Origin: Protonemura montana
Lineage: Eukaryota > Arthropoda > Insecta > Plecoptera > Nemouridae
DNA length: 64,000 nucleotides
Reading direction: 5' to 3'
Assembly: GCA_947568835.1 (NCBI GenBank)
Contig: OX387610.1
Span: forward strand, 3,155,001 to 3,219,000
How positions within the stretch are numbered: the first letter of the stretch is position 1; each line of letters starts with the position of its first letter. Below, piece after piece: positions 1-11,406 of this stretch. The notes under the pieces were generated by a model. The model had not been told where the DNA came from. It was given only the letters and a program-made list of their open reading frames with translations, and searched no databases. The position numbers were made by a program, and so were the translations under genes.

Positions 1-272
1 TTACTATTACATTGTGATGAACTGCCCAATGCCGGGCACGGGTTACTTGTTTTAGATTGCCGTGACAACCCTTGTTTCACCCACCCATTATTATTACATT
101 GTGATGAACTGCCCGATGCCGGGCACGGGTTACTTGTTTTAGATTGCCATGACAACCCTTGTTTCACCCACCCATTACTATTACATTGTGATGAACTGCC
201 CGATGCCGGGCACGGGTTACTTGTTTTAGATTGCCATGACAACCCTTGTTTCACCCACCCATTACTATTACT
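1..272. repeat. 87-bp tandem repeat, 3 copies plus a partial
   Basis: Three near-identical units start at 1, 88 and 175, and a fourth begins at 262 and stops after about 11 bases. Each unit carries the short palindrome GATGCCGGGCA and an ATTGCCATGACAAC-like motif (ATTGCCGTGACAAC in the first unit). The array runs off the left edge of the window, so its true length is unknown. Confidence 0.95.
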
Positions 273-559
273 ATCATCGACGTCGTCAATGATGCACAGA
301 TACTTCCCGTTCCTGGTTCGACTTGGGTAAGACTTGAGGCGGGTACAGCCATTAAAAGGTCGGTCGAATAATAATGACCAAACCTCGAATCAGAGATAGC
401 TAATGATTATAAAACCTTGAATTAGAAAGCTATTTAGCTACTGAAACAAACGCAGTCCAGCTCAGTGACTTTACATTCTGTAATGGCTTACATATGAGCG
501 AGATAAACAAACCATTGCGTATTGTTCCCACCGAGACCGCTAAGCCCAGCGGTCTCGGG
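273..559. other. no gene seen
   Basis: Unique AT-leaning sequence between the 87-bp array and a CpG-rich block. I see no repeat, RNA gene or coding region. Confidence 0.5.
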
Positions 560-1033
560 TTCTAACCCCAAACAGCCTCGCCAGACATCGGCTCCGCTCG
601 GCTCCGCTCGGCGTCGCGTTCTGAACGTCGCCGGTCTTCAGTCGCCGCGAAGGCAGTTCCCGTGCGCCTCCTGACGTCGTAGCACGCGTCCCGCTCGCAC
701 GTCGACGGCGTCCCTATCCCAGCCACGCGACCTGCCAAGTGTGCCGCGTTGTGCCCGAAATACCGCAGACCGAGTTCCCTTTGCGCCGTTTGGCACGGCG
801 AACCTAGCGAATGTTTGCCGCACGAAACTTTGGGCTCGGTTTTGCGTGTCCGGCGAGGTGGTCGTCGGTCTTTCAGTTCGCGAGACATGTGAACGAGGTC
901 TTCTGCTAAAATTAGAGTCGAGTGTGCAGTGAGGAATTCAAGTCAGCGAGTGATTTTGTTCCGATTTATCGATAGGTTTTGTTTTGTTCGTTGTATCTGG
1001 CTGCTGGTGGGCTCTTCGTGGCCGTGTGTTGTG
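560..1033 (+). promoter_or_regulatory. CpG-rich block, possible promoter and 5' leader exon
   Basis: From about 560 to 900 the sequence is rich in C+G and CpG, unlike the AT-rich surroundings. It is followed by a non-repetitive leader-like stretch ending at 1033 in a good splice-donor match (GTG followed by GTAAGTTAGG). A TCAGTT initiator-like hexamer lies near 868. This arrangement would fit a promoter and an untranslated first exon of a plus-strand gene whose first coding exon could be 1533-1572. Open frames on both strands exist here but match no family I recognise. Transcription is inferred, not shown. Confidence 0.3.
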
Positions 1034-1532
1034 GTAAGTTAGGTTAGGTTCGCTAAGCGAGTTCTTGTTTAGAAAATAAAAAATGTGTTTCATAATCTTT
1101 TTGCGGCTTATTTTCTTGTGTGTTGAATCATGGCAGTGTTAATTAAACTCTCAGAAGAGTGTGAAATGTGGGGTACTTTATTCTAAGCTTGAGTTCTTGG
1201 CAGAAGAGTTTTAAAAACCGATTTTCAAAGAAAGTTATTGCTAACTTCAACGTGGATAGCGTCGAAATGATCAACATACTTCTCGAGTACAGTTTATCAC
1301 GTAGTACAAATCTTAACTAAATGACGTGCGCCGCTTACAAGTGAACATTGTTTATATTATCTAGCTAACCAGTCGTTAAATTCGCTCGTTAAGTGCATAA
1401 CGCGTAGTGCCACGTGTGCGGCGCGTGTGAATGGCGACGTGATTGTGCGTGTGAGAGTGCGTGTGGAATGTGTCAGTGTCCACATGACTTCGGCTAGCAT
1501 CTCGATGGGCGGCAAGCTTTGAGCCACGCAAG

Positions 1533-1572
1533 ATGGTTACCGGACAATTGCGGGCGATGGCGAGAAACTTAG
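1533..1572 (+). CDS. candidate first coding exon, 13 codons (hypothetical)
   Basis: An ATG at 1533 in a favourable context (CGCAAG before it) opens a frame reading MVTGQLRAMARNL and runs into TTAG|GTGAGTAA, a near-consensus splice donor with the intron starting at 1573 (phase 1). An in-frame TGA lies about 16 codons upstream (just after 1480), so this ATG would be the true start if the region is transcribed. The preceding 150 bases are GC-rich and free of repeats. A minus-strand 5S-type SINE begins about 20 bases into the putative intron, which is compatible with intronic insertion. No downstream exon could be matched to it in this window, and the peptide is too short to name. It could be chance: a start plus a donor within 40 bases is not rare. 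Confidence 0.3.
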
Positions 1573-1593
1573 GTGAGTAAAAAATCCTGTGAT

Positions 1594-1915
1594 GGGCCAT
1601 GTGGCACTGGTCTGATGGCGTCGGTGAATGAGAATACTCACGAATGTAATCTTATATAGATTAGAAGTGAGGAGAGGAAACCCGGTGCCGGGACGTAGCC
1701 TACTCCTGTCGAAGACCAAGGGGACCATCGGCTTAACGTCCCTTCCGAAGGACGGTACAACGCGAACAACAGGATTCCTCTACAAATCCATGCTGTCGAG
1801 AGGTTTATAAGCAAGGCGAATGAAGTTCCCTCCAACCTCTCTCCCGAACAGAACTGGTCATGTGTATGATGGTCACCCATAAAATACCTGGCCCAGTCTA
1901 GGACATGTGTTTCAA
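1594..1915 (-). mobile_element. 5S-head SINE, degraded single-unit copy
   Basis: In reverse complement this copy has a decayed 5S box C (GGTGACCATCATACACATGA), then the conserved body with CTTCGGAAGGGACGTTAAGC and ACAGGAGTAGGCTACGT, and the tail ending near the ACCAGTGCCACATGGCC motif. The 5' 5S head is diverged and only one 91-bp unit is present. Compared with full copies (for example 14684-15462) the microsatellite-like TCATCATCATC tract is replaced. Confidence 0.85.
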
Positions 1916-2420
1916 ACACGCCTGTCTGTTTTGTAAAAAAGCACTAACTTTGAAATCAGTGAGCTTAAAGTTAGCCACAGAAGGGTTTGTTCCAGGATAC
2001 AATAGTCGAGCTAGTCTAGACACTAACCTTGATTTCGATGGCAAAGATTCCAACCTTGACGACCGCAAACTGGTTCTACCATCGCGCTCAGTGACGACTT
2101 TAGAGAGAGGTCAACTGATTGGATCGGTTACCGTTGAAATGAGAGCGACGTCTTCTGAGTTAAAACATTGCAATGGGGTTGAAGCTTGGTGCCGAGGTCG
2201 TGCTAGTTACTGGCAAGCTGTTGACAAGCGCTAATATTGAGGCTGTGATATTGAATACCACCAAATATTGACCCAGACCTAGAGTTATAATTGCTGTTGT
2301 TCAAATGGCATCGGTTATGTTTCAATTTCTCTCACTGTACTTTGATAACGATTGATAATAATCAAGTGCTGAAAACGAGAAGGCAAGAAGATTGTATTGT
2401 TTATTTCTTAATTTTTCTGG
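1916..2420. other. no gene seen
   Basis: Contains a 109-codon open frame (1905-2234, plus) that overlaps the SINE end and shows no recognisable domain. I treat it as chance. Confidence 0.45.
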
Positions 2421-3133
2421 TTACAAAGACTACCGCAGATAAAGTTTGCACATATATTCCATCCTTATGAGGCAAAGACTTCCACAGATAAAGCTTGCAC
2501 AGATGTTACATCCTTATGAGGCAAAGACTACCATAGATAAAGCTTGCACAGATGTTACATCCTTATGAGGCAAAGACTACCACAGATAAAGCTTGCACAG
2601 ATATGCCATGCTTATGAGGCAAAGACTACCACAGATAAAGCCAGCACAGATATTCTATCCTTATGAGGCAAATACTGCCAATGAACCTTGCACAGATATT
2701 ACATCCTTATGGGGCAAAGACTACCACAGATAAAGCTTGCACAGATGTTACATCCTTATGGGGCAAAGACTACCACAGATAAAGCTTGCACAGATGTTAC
2801 ATCCTTATGGGGCAAAGACTACCACAGATAAAGCTTGCACAGATGTTACATCCTTATGGGGCAAAGACTACCACAGATAAAGCTTGCACAGATATTCTAT
2901 CCTTATGGGGCAAAGACTGCCACAGATAAAGCTTTCACAGATATTCTATCCTAATGAGGCAAAGACTACCAATAAAGCTTGCACAGATATTCCATCCTTA
3001 TGAGACAAAGACTACAATGGATAAAGCTTGCACAGATAATCCATCCTTATGAGGCAAAGAATACCAAAGATAAAGCTTGCACAGTTATTACATCCTAATT
3101 AGACAAAGACTTCTACAGATAAAGCTTGCACCG
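2421..3133. repeat. 49-bp tandem repeat, about 14 copies
   Basis: Units built on GGCAAAGACTACCACAGAT, then AAAGCTTGCACAGAT and ATCCTTAT, recur every 49 bases (for example starts at 2471 and 2520). Central units are nearly identical. Edge units are more diverged and some are shortened, the pattern expected from unequal exchange. Confidence 0.95.
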
Positions 3134-4271
3134 GATTGAACCAAACTGCTACCAGCTGTAAGCTTCGTTGAAAAGTGCCACTTTGGAGGTTATGTAACGC
3201 CACCGGTCGCTCTAGGAATGCATTTTTGAAGCAGTCTGGTTGGCATGCCTGCCCGTCTGGCCGTCGACACCAGCTCGGTGCAGCACTAGCAGGCACGTCA
3301 TCGGTGAGATTGTTCGAGTCACGTGCCTGAAATTCATTGAGTGAAACATACATGGGCCACAGTTTGAGTTGCAAGCCAAGATCAGTCGGTCATGTCCGTC
3401 CCTCCATTTAAGAAACATGTTTTACCATATCGTAGTTTATGATTTATTTGTAATACGATTCGAGTCCTTCTTAACTAGTTAATACATATTGAAAAATTTA
3501 AGTGCGTTTATGAAAATGAGCCCAAAATGTGTGTTAAATTCGTGCGCGTTTGGGGCTCAGTCTAGCTTAGATAGCCTAAAAGAGAGACTAGCTTATTCCG
3601 GAGCCAGAACATAGTCTTCTCCTGTTAAACGCTACCAGAGATTAGCTCGCTTTGCCCAATTATCGACAAACATTGTACACCTGTCTATGTTTTTGAGCGA
3701 ATTATAATTGAAAAACTAAGCGAACGCAGCTCGAGTCCAGCTCCGACCAGTCTCGACTTAGCTGGCAATTTTCTCCTTGTTATTTCCTCGAAATAGCTCA
3801 GTGTTTGACGAAGCATCGTCCATTAACCCAGTGCTGGCACGTGTCCTAGTGCTGTCAGTCGTACCAGACTAATTCGGTGCCGTGAATGTGGGCCACAGTC
3901 GGGTCCAAGAAGCGCCGCGACGTCGACGTCGGCTGGGCGTCGCGGCGCTAAGAATGGACGACGACGCCGACGACGACGCGGAATCTTGCCCCTTTATTCT
4001 CGTCCGACGTGCTTCTTGGCACGCGGCCAAAGTACGTGAACGCAATAAAATACACGCACGTGGGGTCGGTGTGCTTGGGGTCGTCGGTTCGAGGACAAGG
4101 GGGGTTTGCTTTTGAATCATTGTCTGCTCGTTATTTTGCGTCGCAAAGCCTCGAGTTTCGGCTCGTGGCTTTAGAGATTGCTTCAAACGTAACGGTTTTC
4201 GGCGGCCATATTGGCACTTTGAAGGCTATCCTACATGGTTTGACGTATGACTGGTAGGTAAAGTATGGCCG
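3134..4271. other. unique sequence with a GC-rich segment, no gene supported
   Basis: The 3880-4110 part is GC- and CpG-rich and holds open frames on both strands (plus 3882-4115, minus 3869-4186). The predicted peptides are Arg/Asp- or Ser-rich, with no domain I recognise. It could be another promoter or leader region, since TGTCAGTCG resembles an initiator near 3855. The evidence does not support a gene call. Confidence 0.4.
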
Positions 4272-5393
4272 TTCTCCATCTAGGCTAGCCCAATGTCAGT
4301 CCATCCAGGCTAGCCCGTATCTGTCCATCCAGGCTAGCCCAATGTCAGTCCATCCAGACTAGCCCAATGTCAGTCCATCCAGACTAGCCCAATGTCAGTC
4401 CATCCAGGCTAGCCCGTATCTGTCCATCCAGGCTAGCCCAATGTCAGTCCATCCAGACTAGCCCAATGTCAGTCCATCCAGACTAGCCCATATCTGTCCA
4501 TCCAGACTAGCCCAATGTCAGTCCATCCAGGCTAGCCCAATGTCAGTCCATCCAGACTAGCCCAATGTCAGTACATCCAGGCTAGCCCGTATCTGTCCAT
4601 CCAGGCTAGCCCAATGTCAGTCCATCCAGACTAGCCCATATCTGTCCATCCAGACTAGCCCAATGTCAGTCCATCCAGGCTAGCCCAATGTCAGTCCATC
4701 CAGACTAGCCCAATGTCAGTCCATCCAGACTAGCCCAATGTCAGTCCATCCAGGCTAGCCCAATGTCAGTCCATTCAGACTAGCCCAATGTCAGTCCATC
4801 CAGGCTAGCCCAATGTCAGTCCATCCAGACTAGCCCAATGTCAGTCCATCCAGGCTAGCCCGTATCTGTCCATCCAGGCTAGCCCAATGTCAGTCCATCC
4901 AGACTAGCCCAATGTCAGTCCATCCAGACTAGCCCATATCTGTCCATCCAGACTAGCCCAATGTCAGTCCATCCAGGCTAGCCCAATGTCAGTCCATCCA
5001 GACTAGCCCAATGTCAGTACATCCAGGCTAGCCCGTATCTGTCCATCCAGGCTAGCCCAATGTCAGTCCATCCAGACTAGCCCATATCTGTCCATCCAGA
5101 CTAGCCCAATGTCAGTCCATCCAGGCTAGCCCAATGTCAGTCCATCCAGACTAGCCCAATGTCAGTCCATCCAGACTAGCCCAATGTCAGTCCATCCAGG
5201 CTAGCCCAATGTCAGTCCATTCAGACTAGCCCAATGTCAGTCCATCCAGGCTAGCCCAATGTCAGTCCATCCAGACTAGCCCAATGTCAGTCCATCCAGG
5301 CTAGCCCAATGTCAGTCCATCCAGACTAGCCCATATCTGTCCATCCGGACTAGCCCAATATCAGTCGTTCTCCATCCAGACTAGCCCATAGTA
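4272..5393. repeat. 25-bp minisatellite with 446-bp higher-order period
   Basis: About 45 copies of GTCCATCCAGRCTAGCCC plus either AATGTCA (25 bp) or GTATCT/ATATCT (24 bp). Rare variants recur at a fixed distance: GTACATCC at 4571 and 5017, and GTCCATTC at 4769 and 5215, both 446 bases apart. A block of about 18 units has therefore been duplicated as a whole. The array begins and ends next to CGTTCTCCATC. Confidence 0.95.
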
Positions 5394-7282
5394 TCTGTCG
5401 TTATGTCAGAAGTCCAAGAAAGTATTTACAAAAAGATGTGTCGGTAGCATAGCTTTGAATTATAAAACACCCTACTGCTCAAGGTTACAGCTTCGAGGGA
5501 GACAACAGTTAGTTTAAATGGCCGACCGGTAGCTCATTCCAGTCTTTAAGCTTTTGGGAAGCCATTTTAAAGGTGATTAAGTTGAAGATATTGTTTTTGG
5601 ATGTTCAAGACTTGGTGAATTTTGCGTTTATTCTTTCTTTTCTTACAAACACATAATGCATAGAACTCGAAGATAATTAATTTCTTAATTAAAAAGTGTA
5701 GATGAGTAATGTTGGCCTACCTGTCATGTCTAAAGATGAATGACAGATGGGACAGAAGTTGACATTTAAACTAACTTTTCTTGAGCTTCGAATGCAGTTA
5801 TAATTACTTGAAATTTTGGCTTTCTGTTCCTTTGAGACTGAACTGTCCTTGGGAAGATGTATTCAGTGAAAGGAGAAGCCTTCACGGCAATGGTCAGACG
5901 CTAATTAAGAGCAAGTACTCAGCTTTAATTTCTATTCATTACCTGTTCTGAGCTGCTATTCCGATTTGTTTTATGTTTTTAAGATGTGTCCTTATGTCCT
6001 TTAGTTGTTGGAAAATCATGAAACTCGCTGGAAAATCGTATGTTTTACATTTGTGTGGGCGGGAAATTCAAGGTCAACACGCTTTGCGGTTGTGCGACAA
6101 TTCTCTTACGATAATCACATCTGGTGATTCGACCAAAATCGAGTCGGTTATAAAACAAGAAAAGTTATGCTACTTTTTTGGTGAGCGTAGCGAGCGAAGC
6201 AACCTCCCCAAATCATTTGTGTGCGTTTTTGTTTGTATTTTCGCATTTTTCTAAGCACTCTAGCGACCGAACGCCTGCTTCGATTTAAACCAAATTTTCA
6301 TAGCACATTGAAGTGTTTTTAGCTTGGACCCACTGCGTTTTTCAGCAAAATCGAACGAATAGTTCTGAAACTAATTAAAATGTATACAATTTTTCAGATT
6401 GTGTATAAACGTTTTCGAGTTTTCCGCCAAAAGTGTTTGATTTTTTTTCACCAAACTTTGCAAAGATGTGAAATACCTCAAAATTAAGAAGTTGTCAAGT
6501 TTTTGAGCCCGCGTGGGTTTTCTTTCTCTTTTTATTGACACATTTCCGACATAATTTCATGAATTTTTTCTGTTTTGCTTTCAACTAAACAATGAACCGG
6601 CTTCACATTTTATCATCCCACAATATCGCTATGCTGAGATTGCGTTCGTGAGTCCCTAGTATTTTAAATTTGCAGATTTTTTGCTAAAATTTGACTGGAA
6701 ATGATCTTTCATCTCAGGTCAGATGGGAACATCCTGGTTCAATGTTCTATGCAGAAAAGTCGACAGGTATTTCAGATATTGTTGACAGTATTGTAGAGTA
6801 GGCCGTGCTTTTGACGACAACACAAAAACAAAACTGAAAAGTTGAACAGATCGGTGAACTTGATTGCAATCGCTCGCTGCGCTCATTCCACCGTCTTACA
6901 AGATTGCAACAGTTTGGAAATAAATGGTCCATCGTTACCGCAATCTGTGGCCCCTCTACCCCAACCCCTTCCATCGACGGGCATCACCTTCCATTCAGAC
7001 CGGAACTAGACGCTGATTGGTCGAGCACGCACAGTCAGAAACACATTTCCGGGCACGCCGGAAGTAGCGAGGCTCTCTTCGACTTGTTCTTGAGCGCCGC
7101 GGGTAAGCTTCGCTTCCGGCGCTTGGTGGGTTGCGTGAGGGATCTGATCCTATACTGGCCCGATCTTAGTCCCGTCCTATACTGGTCCAGTCCTATACTG
7201 GGGCTGAAATTCTGTGCTCTTACTTATGACATGAAGATACGTTTAAAATCTACGCCAATTTGTACAGCACTGGTTTTTTGGA
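5394..7282. other. AT-rich unique sequence, no gene supported
   Basis: Open frames of 75-190 codons (for example 5973-6254 and 6904-7476 plus) have no recognisable domains; the longest runs into a SINE. GTTAGTTTAAAT near 5510 and ATTTAAACTAAC near 5765 form an inverted pair with similar flanks (AGCTTCGA), possibly the ends of an old inverted-repeat element of about 300 bp. Confidence 0.4.
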
Positions 7283-7574
7283 CCACCAAAGTTAAGCAGC
7301 ATTGGGCTGATGTTAGGTTTAGGATGGGTGACCATCATAAACATGACCAGTTGTATTCTGGAGAAGCGTTTAATATTCAACAACTTCATTCGCCTTGCTT
7401 ATCAACCTCTCGACAGCATGGATTTGTGGAGGAATCCTGTTGTTCGCGTTGTACCGTTCTTTGGAAGGGACGTTAAGCCTTGGTGCTATTCGACAGGAGT
7501 AGGCTACGTGCTGGCACCGGGTTTCCCCTCCTCCCTTCTAGGCTAGGTTAGGTTCATCATCATGCTATCATTAC
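7283..7574 (+). mobile_element. 5S-head SINE, single-unit copy
   Basis: It starts in the 5S-like box A (AAAGTTAAGCAGCATTGGG), followed by box C (GGATGGGTGACCATCATAAA), then the body (CTCGACAGCATGGATTTGTG, GGACGTTAAGCC, GACAGGAGTAGGCTACGTG). The end is truncated after AGGTTCATCATCAT, where the adjacent 86-bp array begins. A 66-base stretch between box C and the body is diverged from other copies. The extreme 5S head is missing. Confidence 0.9.
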
Positions 7575-8037
7575 GGGTTACGAATCACCGCTCTAGGTCA
7601 GGTTTACTGCTTGGTGCTATGGTGGTGCTAGTTAGCACGGTGCTACTGACAGTAATATCAGGGCTACGAATCACCGCTCTAGTTCGGGGTAACTGCTTGC
7701 TGCTATGGTGGTGCTAGTTAGCACGGTGCTACTGACAGTAATACCAGGGTAACGAATCACCGCTCTAGGTCGGGGTTACTGCTTGGTGCTATGGTGGTGC
7801 TAGTTAGCACGGTGCTACTGACAGTAATACCAGGGTCACTGCTTGGTGCTATGGTGGTGCTAGTTAGCACGGTGCTACTGACAGTAATACCAGGGTTACG
7901 AATCACCGCTCTAGGTCGGGGTTACTGCTTGGTGCTATGGTGGTGCTAGTTAGCACGATGCTACTGACAGTAATACCAGGGTTACGAATGACCGCTCTAG
8001 GTCGGGGTTACTGTTTGGTGCTACGGTGGAGAAACTG
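7575..8037. repeat. 86-bp tandem repeat, about 5.5 copies
   Basis: Units carry GGGTTACGAATCACCGCTCT, GGTGCTATGGTGGTGCTAG and GTGCTACTGACAGTAATACC. One unit (7830-7850) lacks the ACGAATCACCGC segment. GTGCTAGTTAGCAC inside each unit is a near-perfect palindrome, giving a regular series of hairpin-capable sites. Confidence 0.93.
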
Positions 8038-8511
8038 GATGCTGGTACCGAATCTAGCTTCGCTACCATCTCGCGAAAAGCGTTCGCCTTCCGGACGTAA
8101 TTTCCTCTTTGTTAGCTGCGAGGGTGCCGTTTCCGGGGCGTGGATTGGGGGTTTGGGGTTCGGGGCGTTCGACCACCCCCTGAGCGTCGCGGTCCCGGGC
8201 ACAATCAGATTGCCTCGCTGCTCGGGATCGGCCCGTAGTGATGGGCGCAATTAATATCGGCGGTGGTGGGGGCGGCAAACTAGCGAACAACACCGCTACA
8301 ACTCGGTGGTTGTGGTTGGAAAACAATGTGTGTGTGTTTGGGCGCCCAAGCGATCGCCACGCTTGATTAAACTTGCGTCGGTTGTTGCCGACTTGCGTTG
8401 ACTATCGGATTTTCCTCGCTAACTTTTTTCTGTAATTGAAAAAAATTCCCGAAACGCGGTATTTAAAAAGTGTCGTAAAAATACATATATATTACGGCGA
8501 GGCTGAAGGAG
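8038..8511. other. GC-rich unique stretch, no gene supported
   Basis: 8040-8400 is GC- and CpG-rich with overlapping open frames on both strands (105 codons plus; 80 and 87 codons minus) and no recognisable domain. It could be regulatory. Confidence 0.4.
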
Positions 8512-8820
8512 TGACAAAAACTATTTCAACTTGGTTTTCAATGCTAAGTGAAGAACAACTCAATTTCCCAACGTTTCGTAACTTGTACCTGTTACTTTAT
8601 CAAGGGTTAAAGCAGTCCTGACAATTTTCCGATAACAAAAGAACCACACAAAATTATAACAATTACCAAGTTCAAGCTTCCTAAATGCATCTAAATAAAA
8701 TAATCAGGGTCAATAACTTAAAAACTAACGTATTTTGTATTTTCTGAAATAAAATCCCGAACAAATTGGCGTTTTTTTACTAACTAACCAATTATGTGTA
8801 TGGAAAAAACGCCAAATTAC
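8512..8820 (+). repeat. dispersed repeat R (about 330 bp), copy 1
   Basis: Shares ordered blocks with six other places in the window: AAAAACTATTTCAAC, GTGAAGAACAACT, TTTCCCAACGTTTCGTAAC, TTGTACCTGTTACTTTATCA, AGCAGTCCTGACAATTTTCC, AAGCTTCCTAAATGCATC, AATAATCAGGGTCAATAACT and a GGCGTTTTTT / AAAAAACGCC inverted end. It has no coding capacity and no A or B box. It is probably a non-autonomous element of unknown class. This copy lacks the TTTTAGACTCATGTCTAC end. Confidence 0.85.
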
Positions 8821-9049
8821 TTACAATTTACAATTAAACTTGTCTTGATATCTTGGTTCGGGACCATGATTTGTAAGACGCTGCCGCGGCGGTCACTGGG
8901 ACAACAAATCCGAACCAATCCGAAATAGCGGGCGTCCCATGAGACGGAAATAATCACACAAGTAGACTCGACCGACGTCGGCGTCGGCGTCGCGGGCAAC
9001 GAGATGATTCTCTGGTCCATGCTTGTAGGAAGCATAGATGGTGGTCTGA

Positions 9050-9390
9050 TTTTTAGACTCATGTCTACTTTATCTAAACTTAGCACTAGTTTTGACAAAA
9101 ACTATTTGAAATGGGTTTTGAATGCTAAGTGAAGAACAACTGAATTTCCCAACGTTTCGTAACTTGTACCTGTTACTTTATCAAGGGTTAAAGTTGTCCT
9201 GGCAATTTTATCTGATAGCAAAAGTTCCACAGAAATATAAACCTTGCATGGGATTCCGAATGCTTTTAAAAAATAAGGGCAAAATAAAATAATAATATTT
9301 TAAGCATTTTTAATTCCAATGAAATGTTTTTAAATATTGGAAATATTTAGCAAAAAATCCCGAAATATTGGCGGGTTTACCAATTAAACA
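9050..9390 (+). repeat. dispersed repeat R, copy 2
   Basis: Begins with TTTTAGACTCATGTCTAC and contains the GAAGAACAACTGAATTTCCC and ACGTTTCGTAAC blocks. Its right half is diverged from copy 1. It lies only 230 bases from copy 1 in the same orientation. Confidence 0.85.
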
Positions 9391-9542
9391 AATGATTGTG
9401 CAAAGTACATGGGCTTAAGAAGTCCTTGCAGGAGACCAGCTTCATGTCGTCTCGAATTTGCGGTGTGATTTAAAAAACGGATAAAAGTGATTGTGATTTG
9501 AAAATCCAGTTTTATTTCGGAAAAAAGATGACATTTTCAAGA

Positions 9543-9692
9543 TGAAATCTTATTTCAATTGCAAACGCTTGCAATGCGCGGGGTATTTTATTGTTAAGAA
9601 CATTATAACCGTCTCAAAAATTGATGCCTAAACGGGGACGTTTTTGATCAATTTTTGAAACGGTTATAGTGTTGTCAATAATGACGTTTTCA
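9543..9692. repeat. inverted end sequences of the tRNA-head SINE without the tRNA part
   Basis: The left side (CAAACGCTTGCAATGCGCGG, CATTATAACCGTCTC) and the right side (GAAACGGTTATAGTGTTGTC) are the inverted ends seen around the tRNA-like SINE copies. Here only about 30 bases separate them, so the tRNA-like module is missing and a foldback remains. Confidence 0.75.
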
Positions 9693-11025
9693 AGTCACTT
9701 TGCATTCAATTCACTGTTAACAGTAAATTTTAAAATTTTTTTATAAATTCTGTCAGACTTTTCTGTCCAATAGTAATTTAAAGCGTAGTACCATCGAGTC
9801 TATAGTGCAAGTCGAAGAGCTTTCATCGCATCTGCGCCATCAGAAATCCAAGCGGCAAGCGATAAAACCATTGAAAAATATTCCAAAATAAAAAAAAGTG
9901 TACAAAGTTAACCTGTACCTGTGGTTGCAACTAATGCACATTGCGGTATATAAAAAAAAACGTATAAGAGATTTATTTTTTGAAAAATGTTCCAAAAACA
10001 CAATTTTGAATCGGCGTTCTCGTTCAAAATGATCCCTAAATTAAAGCATTATAATAACTGGGAACTCGTGGCTTAATCTACAGCAAGTAGAAAGCGATTT
10101 ATATTTTTAGCTTGCGACGGTTGACTTATTCAGGCTTATTATGTGGCTTATTTTGTGGCTTATTATTGAGTTATTATTGACACTCAACAATTCAGAAATC
10201 ATCAATGCACGACAGCCTCAGTATTTCAGTAAAGTTTCATCCGCTTGACATCAGATCTCGGTCCGTTGCCCGTTATTATCTCAACCACTAACGCAGAACT
10301 CTTCCACAAACACCAATTAATATTCTTCTCATTATCCAAGAACCTCTTTTCTGAAGTGCTGGTCCCTCGGAGGCTGGTTAGATGAGGGGGGTGTGGGGTA
10401 CAAACCCATACAAGATCAAAAAGAGTTCTTCCAATATCACCTTTATTCACAAAGAGACGAGCTAAACATATTTCTCGGAAGTTGGAAGTTCATTATTTTT
10501 CCCTTCGGTGTGCTTTGCCGGTTTGAAAGTTAAGATCCGCTGCTGGAGGTAATTAAGAGGGAATGGCGGGAGGGTGGGGGTGACATGAAGTGTGCCTCTA
10601 ATGGCTCCGCGTTGTTCTCCTAGTAAATAAAGCATATTGTTAATGAGCCTCCAGGCAACGTCTTCAAGATGATGGGAGGGGACCAGTTATTGGCCCCCTC
10701 GGGTGTAGAAATTAACAATCCTTCTCTGATTACTTGATAAGGTTATTGGAGCTCACAAGTAAGACAATGTGACCTTGGCGTAGGTATATTCTCTCTCAAA
10801 GAACTGCTTTGTCTTGAGCAGTAAAGAGACTTTACTGAAAATTTAATTTCGTATTTTCATTAAATACGAAATTCTATTCTTTTCTCAAAAAATTCATTTC
10901 TTTTTTTTTAGTATTTCAGTTGGTAGGAGTTTTGTTTTAATATTTTTTCATATCTAATCAAGAGATGCTTTGACGGCAAGTGCAGTCATTAATCTTCGAT
11001 TACAGCTAAGAATACTTGCATGTCG
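9693..11025. other. AT-rich unique sequence, nothing recognised
   Basis: No domain-bearing open frame, RNA gene or tandem array. A purine-rich patch near 10380-10400 and homopolymer A/T runs are the only notable features. Confidence 0.5.
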
Positions 11026-11406
11026 TGAAATCTGATTTCAATTGCAAACGCTTGAAATGCGCGGGGTATTTTATTATTATCAACACCATAACCGTCTCAA
11101 TATTTGATGTCCGAAAGGGGACTCGAACCCCGATCTCCACCTGTCGCGGGTGTTGCTCTAACCTATTGAGCTACTTGGACCCCGATCTCCACCTGTCGCG
11201 GGTGTTGCTCTAACTTATTGAGCTACTTGGACCCCGATCTCCACCTGTCGTGGGTGTTGCTCTAACCAATTGAGCTACTTGAACCCCGATCTTCATCTGT
11301 CGCGGGTGTTGCTCTAACCAATTGAGCTACTTGAACCCCGATCTCCACCTGTGGAGGGTGTTGCTCTAACCAATTGAGCAACTTGCGCTAACCAACTGCG
11401 CCCAAG
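11026..11406 (-). mobile_element. tRNA-head SINE with 5 tandem tRNA-like units
   Basis: On the minus strand, 52-bp units with a polymerase-III A box (TAGCTCAATTGGTTAGAGC) are followed by one intact T-arm and B box (GGGGTTCGAGTCCCC). The 3' part follows, with GAGACGGTTATGGTG and AATACCCCGCGCATTTCAAG, ending AAATCAGATTTC. The 5' flank ends at GCGCCCAAG-type sequence rather than the usual leader. Only the last unit keeps a complete T-arm. Confidence 0.9.

Noticed and set aside
1030-1050. Telomeric TTAGG repeats
   Set aside because: Only two to three GTTAG units are present, and similar AGGTTAGGTT strings belong to the 5S-SINE tail.
5973-6254. 93-codon plus frame with a hydrophobic end
   Set aside because: No family resemblance, no splice context, and the C-terminal phenylalanine-rich stretch reflects T-rich DNA.
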